DNA from: Schizochytrium sp. TIO01
Taxonomy: Eukaryota > Sar > Bigyra > Thraustochytrida > Thraustochytriidae
Length of the DNA: 64,000 nt
Assembly: GCA_004764695.1 (NCBI GenBank)
Contig: SMSO01000014.1
Location: forward strand, 4,432,845-4,496,844
Direction: 5' to 3'
Shown here: piece after piece, positions 11,157 through 21,300 of the stretch
Position numbering within the stretch: the first letter of the stretch is position 1
Layout of the letters: each line of letters starts with the position of its first letter
Notes under the pieces: model-generated
Told to the model about the DNA's origin: nothing
The model's input: only the letters and a program-made list of their open reading frames with translations
Database searches by the model: none
Program-made: the position numbers and the translations under genes

Positions 11157-11399
11157 TTAGACAGCATTGTCAATCTTTTGGGATTCAAATCGAACGAGGA
11201 AAAATAAATACAACATGAATCCCTTTGAAAGGGGGTGAGAGCCGCTCGCCTCAACAGTACCTTGATTTCTTATTGCGAAGCCCAAGGAGAAGTTTTTATT
11301 TGTCTCTCTGTCTACGAGTACTACTATTAGGCTTTCTGGCATGCTTATGATTCTAAAGAGCTCCTTTAAGTATAAGGGGAGAGACGCCGTATCGTCCAT
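11157..11399 (-). CDS. Possible small protein, unrecognised
   Basis: An 80-residue ATG-to-stop frame lies between the coiled-coil gene and the PIH1 gene. It has hydrophobic stretches (ESLIVVLVD; FMLYLFFLVRF) but no known motif. Codon use is AT-rich like the surrounding intergenic DNA. It may be chance, or part of the 3' UTR of a neighbour. Confidence 0.2.
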   Translation of the reverse strand: MDDTASLPLYLKELFRIISMPESLIVVLVDRETNKNFSLGFAIRNQGTVEASGSHPLSKGFMLYLFFLVRFESQKIDNAV

Positions 11400-11596
11400 C
11401 TTCGTACTTCAACGTTTAAAACGGCAACTATATACCTGGTGTATATATATTTTATAGTATTGAGAGGCGAGTTATCATAATATTTCCTGAACATCCCAAA
11501 ACGCAAAATAACTTGTCAACCAAAGAGAAACACTAATCCGTCTTTGTAGATAATTTGATTCTCCATATTTTTTGATATTGTTATATATTTTATCTA

Positions 11597-13312
11597 CTAC
11601 ACAAGGAGGTCATCAAGATCCTCTGCTTCCATGAAGTTTTTCTGGGCAGTGGAGTTTTGCGTGGCAAACTTTACTCCTAATGAGTTTGCTTTGGCCTTTG
11701 TTACACTCGACAGCTCGGCTTCAGCCTGAGCAAGTAAATTCTCAATGTTGGCTTGTTTCTCAGCTGCCTTTTTTCTTTCCTCTTCTTCAGCCTTGCGTAC
11801 CTCCTCTTCTTCATGTCGTTTAAACTTCTCTTGCCGCTCGCGCTCACGTTCTTCTTTGATATGGACAGAAAGCATATCGGATAAATGAAAACGGTCCTCT
11901 GGGAGAGCATCATCTTCATTATTGTCAGTTGCTTTAGAGACACTGTCAGGCGCATTTGCTTCTGTTAGCTTCTCGATGGCAGGTCCAGAAACTAGATTCT
12001 GATCCTGTTCCTGTGCATCATCTTCCATAGCAATCGCGGAAGCCAAAAGCCACGGGCGCGAGCCAATATCTGGTTTTGTGCTCGTGCGCCATGCTTCATG
12101 CTCCTCAGGATTGCGGGTTTCCTCAAGACTAATCTTAAGCTGCATCGTATTTGCATCAATACTTGCATTTACAGAAGCAGGATCAATCTGCATGGGGAGG
12201 AAAAGCTCTAAAGGAAGATAATACCCATCAACTTGCAAGGAGAGTACCTCTGAGCTGCAGTCGATTCGCACACGATCCAGCACTTGTGGCATTCCAACAG
12301 CCCGTTCAAGAGTTGCCTCAAAGAGAATCCCTTTAGGCTCTTCACTTAGTGGTTTTGCTTCGATCGTTGGGTCAGTTAGCACTGCTTCGCAAGGCACAGC
12401 ATTCTCGAGAGTACCCTCCCAGCGCTTCAATGAGTATGCCAGTTGCTGCGGTTTTACAGGTGGAGCAGCTTGAGACTTTTCTGCAGACTTCAGAGAACTT
12501 GCCAATGAAGGAGCCATGGGTGTAGCGCCTTCAGAAACCTCCTCGATCACCGGGGTGTGCTTTTTGCGAACATATTGAGCAGGGATGGCATCTTTATTTC
12601 CTTTGTAAGCAAGTTTCGGTAGCTTGTATTTATAATCGACAGAACACTTATACTTTGTTTCTACGTACCCCAGTGCAACTTCGCACAGAAAACTCCGTGA
12701 GGCACCAGACTTATCGTCACGGGCTTGCTTGACTACGTCAGGGTTGACTATCACATCATACACTAAACAAGATTTACCTGCGTTATCGCGATCTTCACGG
12801 GGCGGCCCGAGGCTCAAGGGTACATGAAGACCCTCTTGCTCCGAGCCATCCTCAGCCAGCTGCTTCCTTGTGGAAGTCTTCTGTACCGCTTCAGATTGGC
12901 ACACGTTGATGAATATTTTTTCGTCCTTGTCTGTGCGGGTCTTGATGACGAAGCCAGGCGTTGGCACTATTCTCAAACCTTCCTGGTCTTCGCTTTCTGT
13001 AACTCCCTTTTGCCCAAGGACTTTGCCCCCAATGCCTGGCATTCGCGGTGCAAATTCTTTGTCCTCCGTTTTTGGAATGAAATCAGCGGATACGTCTTCC
13101 TCCCGAGTTACAATGCGCTCAGACTCTTTCTTTTGCTCCACAAAATTAGCCATGTCCTCCATGAGCAATTTGTATTCCTCAGGATCTGACTTTTTCAGCT
13201 CTTCGAAATACGAAGCCCATTGTGCTGTCATATCTGCTTCCCCTGTCGCATTCTGCGCAGCGAGACGAGCAGCCGCCGCAAAGTCTTCCGCACCGTTTGG
13301 CATCCTGTTCAT
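11597..13312 (-). CDS. PIH1-domain protein, dynein arm assembly factor type
   Basis: 571 residues from ATG 13312 (an alternative ATG lies three codons on, at 13303). Residues of about 110-260 form a PIH1 domain: a PTPGFVIKT strand, FINVCQSE, then GLHVPLSLGPPREDRD and CLVYDVIVNPDVV, closing with KLPKLAYKG. Near residues 345-415 a beta-rich segment resembles the CS-like domain of this family. The C-terminal 100 residues are a Glu/Lys/Arg-rich coiled coil. The conserved GLHVP-SLGPPR signature is shared with DNAAF2/kintoun and PIH1D2/PIH1D3, co-chaperones that work with HSP90 and R2TP-like complexes to preassemble ciliary dyneins in the cytoplasm. This suggests the organism makes motile cilia at some stage. 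Which PIH1 subtype it is cannot be settled by eye. Confidence 0.82.
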   Translation of the reverse strand: MNRMPNGAEDFAAAARLAAQNATGEADMTAQWASYFEELKKSDPEEYKLLMEDMANFVEQKKESERIVTREEDVSADFIPKTEDKEFAPRMPGIGGKVLGQKGVTESEDQEGLRIVPTPGFVIKTRTDKDEKIFINVCQSEAVQKTSTRKQLAEDGSEQEGLHVPLSLGPPREDRDNAGKSCLVYDVIVNPDVVKQARDDKSGASRSFLCEVALGYVETKYKCSVDYKYKLPKLAYKGNKDAIPAQYVRKKHTPVIEEVSEGATPMAPSLASSLKSAEKSQAAPPVKPQQLAYSLKRWEGTLENAVPCEAVLTDPTIEAKPLSEEPKGILFEATLERAVGMPQVLDRVRIDCSSEVLSLQVDGYYLPLELFLPMQIDPASVNASIDANTMQLKISLEETRNPEEHEAWRTSTKPDIGSRPWLLASAIAMEDDAQEQDQNLVSGPAIEKLTEANAPDSVSKATDNNEDDALPEDRFHLSDMLSVHIKEERERERQEKFKRHEEEEVRKAEEEERKKAAEKQANIENLLAQAEAELSSVTKAKANSLGVKFATQNSTAQKNFMEAEDLDDLLV

Positions 13313-14098
13313 TCTTTGACGCGTTCGACACAAGCACGTTTAGTTTCTGCCAAGAAAGCGTTGTGCCTAGCGAGGCTAGTGTATGAGTCTCACGTGCTGG
13401 AAAGCCCCAACTCTTCACAGCTCGAGTGAGCTTTGTCTTTTGTTTCCAGAGTTTCTAGGCTGTTTTGAAGTGCATACGTTGAAAAAGTCTAATTTCATTA
13501 CCTAGCCTTATATACATTAGGCAGAACTTCTAATATTCGTATATATAGGGCAGTGACTGAACAATTTGATGACCTCTTTCGTTAACAAGGAAAAAGTTGC
13601 TTGACGGAGACAGCAACTGGCTAAGACACTACCGAGTTTAGTACAAATATACAAAACAAAGATTACCTTACAGATGTAGGATGAAACTCTGATCGCAAGT
13701 CATTTTTTAAAGAGTACTTGCAATATGAAGTTTGCACGCCTGACAGACATGCAATTCCAAAATTTTCTTTTAAAGAAAGCTTCGCAAGTAGATTTGATTC
13801 ATCGATCCGGAATGCAGTATGTTTCGCAGAGATGGTGTGTATCAACTTCGAGCAAATACCAATCCGTCAGGTTTCGCCACATCATTATACTTTTTGCAGA
13901 AAATGATCTAATGTGGTATTGTTTTTGAAGCATACGAACATTAAAAATGTTGCATCTGAATTATGCATGTATTTGGACAAGAGTCTTAGCATTACAAAAC
14001 AGAGAGCCAAGCATTCATACAAGAAGGGATAACAAGGTATATGTATATAGTCATGGATCAAAGAAGAGTTGATAAAATCATTACCGATTTGTGAGTGC
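13313..14098. other. Intergenic, no gene seen
   Basis: Holds the promoter of the PIH1 gene and the 3' UTR of the ribosomal P0 gene, both on the minus strand. AT-rich; the open frames around 13,660-13,930 overlap each other on both strands and look like chance. Confidence 0.5.
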
Positions 14099-15076
14099 TT
14101 AGTAGCCGTCGCCACCAGCAGCGTCACCTCCGAAGAGGTCGCCACCACCGACGTCGACCTCTTCCTCCTCCTCCTCTTCCTCAGCGGCAGCCTCGGCACC
14201 ACCAGCGGCGGCACCACCGGCAGCAGCGGAAGCGGCGGCGAGCTTGGCGAGCTCAGCGGGGTCCATGTTGAGGAGCTTGTCCCACTCAGCCATCTGCTCG
14301 AAGGAGTATCCAGAAGCAGCAGCAATGGCGATGAGGGTGCGGACACCGTTACCGACGGAGTGGGGGAGGGAGACGAGAGTGGGGTAGCCGGTGGTGAGGC
14401 AGATGGAGGCCATGCGGCGGACAGCCATGAAGAACTTGGTCTTGAGGTTGTCCTCGGTGATGTCAAGAACCTTGGCGTCAAAGATGTTACCCTTGTCGTA
14501 GACGGACTTGAGCACAAAACCGTAGGTGAAGGGGCGGATGTCGAGCCTCTGGAGGAGAGCAGCCTCAGAGCCTCCGACGACCTCACCCTTGACGACGAGC
14601 TTGAGCTCGTTGACAATCTCAATCTGACCACGAGAAATCTTGGTGGGCACGTTGAGGGCCTGGAACCAGGAGGTCTGACCGGGGTCACAGCCGGTGGGAC
14701 CGGGGGGCACGATGACATCGGACTCGGCGATCTGGCCGGCACGGGCAGCAGCGGGCACGCGGTTGCTGTCGATCACGGTGCGGATCTCAGAAACGTCGTC
14801 GTTGGTGAAGATGAAGCCGATGTTGCCGCGGACGTGCTCAGTGAGGTTGGAGATGGGGTGGGAACCGCCCTGCTCCTCAACGAACTCACGGATGATGGTG
14901 CGCTGCATGGTGTTCTTACCGAAGAGGAGAACAGCCTTGCCGCGGAGGGCAATACGGATCTGCTGGATCTGCTTGGAGCCAACATTGTTGGCACCGACAA
15001 GGAGGATCTTGTTGTACTCAGCGAAGAGCTCCTTGGTGCGAGCAAAGAGCTCGGCCTTGCGCTCACGGGAGGGCAT
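14099..15076 (-). CDS. RPLP0: 60S acidic ribosomal protein P0
   Basis: 325 residues, intronless, ATG 15076, TAA at 14099-14101. It begins with an L10-type domain (KILLVGANNVGSKQIQQIR, then GKAVLLFGKNTM), and KTKFF, VSLPHSVGNGV and GYSFEQMAEWDKLL follow as in eukaryotic P0. P0 anchors the P1/P2 stalk dimers to 28S rRNA and recruits translational GTPases. Codon use is strongly G/C at third positions, unlike the neighbours, as expected for very high expression. The Ala/Gly hinge and acidic tail are present, but the chain ends VDVGGGDLFGGDAAGGDGY instead of the usual DDDMGFGLFD peptide. The same exon reads open for 363 residues on the plus strand; that is an artefact of the codon bias. Confidence 0.97.
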   Translation of the reverse strand: MPSRERKAELFARTKELFAEYNKILLVGANNVGSKQIQQIRIALRGKAVLLFGKNTMQRTIIREFVEEQGGSHPISNLTEHVRGNIGFIFTNDDVSEIRTVIDSNRVPAAARAGQIAESDVIVPPGPTGCDPGQTSWFQALNVPTKISRGQIEIVNELKLVVKGEVVGGSEAALLQRLDIRPFTYGFVLKSVYDKGNIFDAKVLDITEDNLKTKFFMAVRRMASICLTTGYPTLVSLPHSVGNGVRTLIAIAAASGYSFEQMAEWDKLLNMDPAELAKLAAASAAAGGAAAGGAEAAAEEEEEEEEVDVGGGDLFGGDAAGGDGY

Positions 15077-15760
15077 CTTGATTTATCAACGAATGAACTT
15101 CGAAAAAAAAAGGCTTGGGAAGGAGTGGAGTTCTTTGCGTCCGGCGCAAGAACAATTTAACCACACCTAAGGCTGTTTTGATTCAAATTAATACCACATA
15201 AACTCTACCGTTAGTTCACCTTGATCAAAAATGTTTACAAAACCAAACTAAAGATGCAATACGTAGGCAATGTGTATACACGCTCACTTCTGCTAGCACC
15301 AGCAGGATGTCGCCCAGGCAATACCGAATGAGGTGGATTCCTTCGGGAGTACAACATCCTTTATTACAAAATTAACAGATGTACTGTAGCAGCCAAAGAC
15401 CGTCGACCTCATTCCTCCAGGAGAGGCCCCTTTGCCAGGTTGACCCCACTTCAACATTGGTGGTGACCACATGCTCCATGTCCAACATCCACAAGGTCAG
15501 GCCGGCTCAGCCTTAGCTCTGAGTGGCATAGGAGAACAACGGGACCTCTCCGAGAGCACCCCAGCTGTGCATGAAGTCTCCAGTCAACGCGCAGGCCTAT
15601 CTCCTGCGCAGGCTTCGCCTCGACGCTTTCACTCACCTTGTCTTTACAGGTCTGCTCGATGGCCACGACGCCATGTAGAAACAGCCTATAGTTTTTTCTA
15701 CCATTGTTCTTACTGAGCAACCCTTTTCGAAAGGTTCCATAATATCACCCAGCAGCACAC

Positions 15761-15780
15761 GGCCGCATCGCGACGCGGCC
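15761..15780. other. 20-bp near-perfect palindrome
   Basis: ggccgcatcgcgacgcggcc: six-base GC arms, a central tcgcga, and one mismatched pair. It could form a hairpin or be a protein-binding site. Nothing nearby tells which. Confidence 0.5.
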
Positions 15781-15899
15781 ACATCTCGTCCATGCATTTT
15801 TGACAGGGCCAAATATATGGGGACCTCGGTTAGGTTTAGTGGAAGCGGGTTAGGTTTGATATTAGGCCTTTTGATGATATTTAGGCCTTTTATTTGGTC

Positions 15900-15964
15900 G
15901 GGTTAGGTTAGGTTAGGTTAGGTTAGTTGAGACAAGACAAGACAAGACAAGACAAGACAAGACA
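15900..15964. repeat. Interstitial (GGTTA)n followed by (GACAA)n
   Basis: Five tandem GGTTA units are followed directly by about seven GACAA units. More scattered TTAGG-like words (ttaggttt, ttaggcctt) precede them from 15,830. The first repeat resembles a TTAGG telomere motif, but it sits between two housekeeping genes. Confidence 0.85.
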
Positions 15965-16292
15965 GCAATACAACATAGATGGATACCTACTTGCAGAAGG
16001 TCGCTTAGAGAAAAAAGGTTGAGCATCAGGGATTGGATTGCGTGGGATGATTAATGACTAATTTAGGTTCTTGACATGCGGTTAAGGTATGTAGTTAACG
16101 TGCGTGTTGGAGTTAGAACACAATGGGAAAATCTACAAGGCTAGGGGAGGCAAGACTTCAAAGCTGGCCTCGGTGGTATGGATTAGTTTATTTCAGGTTT
16201 GGATATGCCTGCGTGTTTGGGATGATTTAATGACGGTTTGATGCCTCTCCGGGTAGCAGTAGTGAGGGCAAAGCAGAAAATAAAGAGGCTAC

Positions 16293-16764
16293 TTAGGCGA
16301 GAATTTCGTCATTGTCATCATCCACAGCAGCCTTAGGAGGAGGTCCGCATGGCTGGATCATTTTTTCAAGCAAGTTGAGGCGAGTGCGTTCCACAGATTC
16401 GTTCTCCGCAGTCGCAAAGTATGTGAGCATATCAGCATGACCAAGAAAGGAAGCAAGAGAATCGCGCTGCATGTTGACGCCCCACTCAAACTTGGTCATA
16501 TCAGGATGACCGGTACCAACAAATCGGTTTTGAAGGTGCTCCCAGTTCTTTCCCAGGGAGACATTCACGTTGAAGCGATCCGTCGACTGTGTTCAATAGA
16601 ATTTATAATCTCCTTGTCAGTCTCATTTCCCTACGCCGATGGCCAGAACACATTGCAGTACGTATTTACCTCTGATCATAATACACAGCCAGAAACCTTT
16701 CTCAAACTAACCAGCAACAAGTCTCCCTCCATCCTACTCCTCATCTTTCCAAACAACGTACCAT
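16293..16764 (-). CDS. SF3B5: Splicing factor 3B subunit 5 (SF3b10)
   Basis: 98 residues in two exons. Exon 2 (16586-16293) encodes DRFNVN, then WEHLQNRFVGTGHPDMTKFE, a YFATAENES block and EKMIQPCGPPP. These are the hallmarks of SF3B5, the smallest subunit of the U2 snRNP SF3b complex that helps recognise the branch site. Human SF3B5 has 86 residues; the extra length is an acidic tail (DDDNDE). No ATG exists in frame inside exon 2. The best start is a lone ATG at 16764-16762 followed at once by a gtacgt donor, with a 175-nt intron ending in cacag. The join is phase 0 and gives M-STDRF. The divergent neighbour BCAS2 is also a spliceosome factor. Confidence 0.9.
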
Positions 16765-17531
16765 CTTGCTAGCAAAGCAAGTCCTCAGGGCACTCCCTTT
16801 CAACCTCAAGTCTACTTATCCACTCGCCACAGGCCTCTCCGTCCGAGCCGTCTGCGCTGTCGATCAATCGCTTTGTTTGCAAGTCTGAAGACAAGATAAG
16901 ACAACTCAAGCCAACAGGAGAAAGCAACGAAGACAAACATATTCCAGTAAAGTTCCACATGTTCTTTCACGTTCCATATGTTCCAATGCAACTTATCTCG
17001 CCAAACAAGGAGAAAAACAATCTAAAATAATCAAACGAAAATTAGTTGAGAGAGAGCAAAACTCTCACTTACAGAGCGCCAACCGCGACGTGAGCTTTGG
17101 CGGCGACGACTTTGAAGGCTTCGGTGCCGCTGGAGAAGACACATTGACGGGAAGAAGAACCTCTAGAGGAACCCCACCACCTTGTACAGTCAGGAGCGAG
17201 CCAGCTGAGTTTAGCTAACTGTAGAGGAGGGTCTCAGGCGCGGCGCTGGAGATAATCATCAGGAACATCTTCTTCTAAAGGCGTAGAGCGTACATTCATT
17301 TTAGTTCTTCAGGGGTATTGCGCGTGGCCTTCTCTCTCCCATTTGCGATTTTGCCCACTGCCAGGTTGGCCAAAGGCCTGGGAAATTTGCGAGTGTTGTG
17401 GCAGAACTGAGCAACTCCACAAGTTTACTTATCTGTGCTTGGGATATCATTTTTCATTCGTGTATGCGAACGTGGTGACTACCTTGAGGTGAAGAAGGAG
17501 ATTCTCCAACTTTACAAGACTATAAGTGAAG
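16765..17531. other. Divergent promoter region of two spliceosome genes
   Basis: 767 bases between the starts of SF3B5 (-) and BCAS2 (+). It holds the 5' UTRs and promoters of both and a short coding-like GC-rich block at about 17,069-17,218, listed separately. Confidence 0.5.
17069..17218. other. Coding-like GC-rich block, strand unresolved
   Basis: On + a cttacag acceptor-like site is followed by 47 open codons beginning SANRDVSFGGDDFEGFGAAG and stopping at TAA 17216. On the minus strand the same bases are also open and end AKAHVAVGAL-stop. Third positions are G/C-rich, as in the P0 gene and unlike the surrounding DNA. It may be a terminal exon of an unassembled gene or a relic. No family recognised. 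Confidence 0.25.
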
Positions 17532-18362
17532 ATGACACAGCTACTAGACTTTCTTCCCTATGTTGACCAAGAGCTGCAGGTAAAACCTGAGCTTCGAGAC
17601 GAGGTTGATGCAATGATTGAACAAGAATGCGCCCAACGACGCCGTGCAGAACCTTTTGACCCAGAGGCGTTTCTACAGTCACAAGGCTTTGAGAGTAGCC
17701 GCAATGAGCCCTTGAAAGACCCAGCTGCATCTACATCAGGCAACCCATTCTTGCGTTCTGAGTTACAGCGCGTCATGCAGAATGGACCAGCAGATACAAA
17801 TGCTATCACTGAAGACCCTACATACAAACTGGTTGAATGCCCGAAAGAGGATGCGGCTACTGATGTTTGGGAAGCTGCCCTTCGACACAACACACTTATT
17901 CTTGAGCGTCTTGACAATGACCTTTTAGACGTTGAACTTCAAGCTCAGTTTGGCCCTAGCGCCTGGAAAGTTTATGCACAAACCATGGAGGGCCTGGCTC
18001 AGCGTGTTAAAGATCGGCTCCTTGATGTCGAACAAGATATCCTTGCCATTAATCAAGCTCGGAAGCGTTCCCATCTTGCTGCTGGTGAGAGGGAACGAAA
18101 ATTACGCAATAAATGGCTTGACCATATTAACCAAATCCGACTTATTCAAAAGGCACTTGCCGAAGCAAGCTTGGGACGTACAGATTCTGCCATGGCGGCT
18201 GCATCCGATGCTTCAGGTGGAAACCAGACTATTGAAAAAAATACGAACGAAGATGTCCCGGATGAAACACGTCCCCATCATTCAAACCAAGATCACGGAA
18301 AAGAAGATGCCGAGGAAGCATTTTCTTCTTCACCACGAGCGGCCAAACGGCAGAAGACCTAG
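17532..18362 (+). CDS. BCAS2: Pre-mRNA-splicing factor SPF27 / BCAS2
   Basis: 276 residues, intronless, ATG 17532 (an upstream in-frame GTG is not used), TAG at 18360-18362. The start LLDFLPYVDQELQ followed by RDEVDAMIEQE is the typical BCAS2/SPF27 opening (LPYID, then a VxALIEEE helix). Later LERLDNDLLDVELQAQFGP and W(K)VYAQ match the family's middle. The central part is a coiled coil that packs into the PRP19/NTC core of the spliceosome. The C-terminal 60 residues are Ser/Asp/Lys-rich with KRQK at the very end, likely disordered and perhaps a nuclear signal. Family length is about 225, so the tail is extended. Confidence 0.88.
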   Translation: MTQLLDFLPYVDQELQVKPELRDEVDAMIEQECAQRRRAEPFDPEAFLQSQGFESSRNEPLKDPAASTSGNPFLRSELQRVMQNGPADTNAITEDPTYKLVECPKEDAATDVWEAALRHNTLILERLDNDLLDVELQAQFGPSAWKVYAQTMEGLAQRVKDRLLDVEQDILAINQARKRSHLAAGERERKLRNKWLDHINQIRLIQKALAEASLGRTDSAMAAASDASGGNQTIEKNTNEDVPDETRPHHSNQDHGKEDAEEAFSSSPRAAKRQKT

Positions 18363-21300
18363 ACTGGTTAGCATGCTAGATTGCTAATACCTTGAGCATT
18401 GATTGGGTACCCTAATTTTGTTCAGCGGTCTCTTTTTCGAATTTCTCTCTCTATTTTTGTGCTGAGTGCTGGGATAATTGGTGTATTGACATGGATCATT
18501 CGACTGGAGAGCTGCAGTGCACCAAGAGAAGAAGAACTCTTGTAACGACTTTGGAGCTTTAAAGCTTGCATGCCTGTTCTCTTATTCCTGATTTTGCCAA
18601 GCCTGAAGAGTGTGATGCCTGACTGGAGCATCTGTGTCAGAGTCCCCCAGACCTGTCAATTTCTTTTTCTTCCTTCTATATGGAAAGTCGAATTGTCTCG
18701 TCGGCCAACCACATGGTTTGCACTCCTTCAGCTCACTTTTTGAAATGTTTTTGCATTGCTCATTATGATCCTACTGCATGGGTCGCCGAATGCCGCTTCT
18801 TGATGTGAATATTCATGAAGGGGAGAAGCGCATCGTCTTTGGGCAAATTCTTTTTTTTTTTTTTTAAGAGTATGCTCATATCCTGGTATTCCCCTCTCTT
18901 CAGTAGAGACAACAATAAAGTTTAATGTACCTTGTTCTATATTTTTAGTTGGTTTAGAATCCTGAGCAAGTTGCGCATCTCACAAAAACTATGCAAGAAA
19001 TGCTCCGTGCCTGCTGATCCTAGTTAATCCATCGTAGTTTAAGACAACGCGAGCACCGATAGAAATATTTGCAAAGTTGAGGAATTTGCCTTCTCCAAAG
19101 CTTCGTCTAAAGTTCTGAAAATTCACCAAAGCCATTTTTGTGATCGATTCAGTCCCAACAAAACGTGTCCAATCACTTGCTCCGCACCTTCTTTAAAAGA
19201 ATTTTTTTTGCAGCCGCACATAGCTAAGCAGCTATTTTGCAATGCCATTTATTTCATTCATTGTGATGTATACATATGATAATACACAGAGAGCTATCAA
19301 AACTGGCTATTCGAACTTGCAAATTAATAAATCGCACATTTTCGTTACAATCGATGCGCTGCCGATTTCTATTAACCCCATAAATATGTTTCACCCTGGG
19401 CGAGTTGATTTTTTATAATGGGCATGGTAGTAAATCTGAAGTCTTGTGAATATTTTTCAATTCAATACAAAGATGCTACGTTAAGTATATCGATTGCCCA
19501 CAATTTTGTTTCTTCATGCAAATATAGCATACAGTCTGTTTTGCATGGTTTACCCGCTGCACTGTCTGGCAGAGTTCTTTTCTATTCGCTTATGCTTAGC
19601 CGGATTATGCTTCATTTGAGCTGGTCTCGAAGTACGGTTTGTGTTCAACTCTGGTGTGCAAGCCCAATCCAACCTTCACTTTTCTTTCAACTTGGACAAA
19701 TCAAGCCAACAGAAAGCAGTCCAGTTCTTTCCGACTCAGCGTTCCTGTGAAAAAGTTAAACTGGGGGCCGACGTTGATTTTTTTGCTTGATCGATAACAG
19801 TTAGGCATCTTTCATTTGCTCTTCCTCCATTTAGTAGCTCGTGATTTGCTTTATACTGATAAGTTGACGGTTCACCTGAGGATGCGGCAATAAACTACTT
19901 TGTATACATGGTTGTTTATAGATGAAACTTATAGCGATTCCATTAGGATAGCTAATGGATTCGTTCGGGGAAACAATTCGCAATAAATACTGTTTTAAAA
20001 TTAAAAATTGGATGACGTGAGGAAATAGGGAAGCTAATGTAATATTAAGTAGTATTACCTACCTACGTGCTGCTGGCCGACTAAAGTTATCGACGGGGCT
20101 ACCTATTCGTTTAAATTCGTCATCAAAAAAAATATGAAGGCGGGAGAATCTAAGAAAACCTAATGTTTGTAAGACAAGGTTTTTCACATACACCAGCATG
20201 ATGACAAATAGACAAATAGACAAGTGAACAGAATAATATCGACTTAACCTTGCACAATCGATTAATCGCATGCTCCCTCATAAGTACGGTAGGTTTGGTA
20301 GGTAGGTACCACTGTTCAGGAGGAAGGAGAGGGTATACTAAACTCGGTGTATATAATTAGTCAGTAGGTAGGCAGGTACTAAATAGTACTATTTGGTAGG
20401 TAGGAATACAAGGATTTAAAAAGTGTTTTGTTTTTTTACAGAAGATATTTGTATGAGGCCTTTTTAATGTATTGTTTCTTTCTTTCAGATTACAAAACAA
20501 AGGGGAAAGGCTCAAGAGAAATAAAAAGTTCGCCCATACATTATGGCTAACAAGCGGTGATGAAGTTACGATTGAGTTGATGACATTAGCGAATGCTGTA
20601 ATGGCTTGCGAAGGTCAAATATACAATTAAAAGCTGCGACAATATTTTTAATTTGCGGTGTCGATGCTGCATTCCCTTCATTATATTTCTCGACTTTGAT
20701 CTCAAACGTATCATCAACTCCTTTGCCACGCGCAACTGGCCAGCGAAACTCGCTTACCTTTCATGCTGCTAGCTTTCGATGCCTGCAGTCTGCAAAGGGT
20801 CAGCTAGCACTGCAGGCTGCCAGCGCTACAACAGCATGACCCACAGGAGAACGAGAAGGCTACTCAACGAAGATCATACGAAAGGCAGCTAGCATGCCTA
20901 GAATGTTACTGAGCGTATTGTCGCCAGTCTAGTAGCGCAGCTCTCCACCCGTCCAATGGAAGCTTTTAATCTCTTTATGCGTAACTTATTGTTCAAGGTT
21001 CCCCACTAATAGATCGCACCTAAACTTCAATGTAACTATTAGCCTTTCTGATAGCTGGATCCATAAGGGTACTATGGCAATCAGCCATATGATGAATCTC
21101 TCACCATCACGGTGGTTTTTCACTTGACCAGTTTTTTTTTAATGTATTAGCAACCCATTTTTAGATTTACCATTAGGCCCCAGTAAGGCTCCACCTATTC
21201 TTTGTTAATTTTCAATGGAACACCCCTTGAAATTTGGGTGAGCCTCGGATAGGTTTACTTGAATTTCTGTCTGACATGTTCTTTCGTTCAACCAGATTTT

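Larger units (their letters stand above)
15077..16292. other. Intergenic region with GC-rich block and short repeats
   Basis: Between the start of P0 and the stop of SF3B5. It holds a GC-richer block (about 15,300-15,720) without convincing coding sequence, a 20-bp near-palindrome, and a telomere-like plus pentanucleotide repeat, each listed separately. Confidence 0.5.

Noticed and set aside
14069-15170. 363- and 158-codon plus-strand frames over P0
   Set aside because: They are antisense to the clearly identified P0 gene and arise from its G/C third-position bias.
15300-15720. SRP RNA or spliceosomal RNA gene
   Set aside because: The GGAA-tetraloop/GGAGCAG arrangement of SRP helix 8, the U1/U2/U5/U6 core words and pol III boxes were not found. 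Kept only as an unexplained block.
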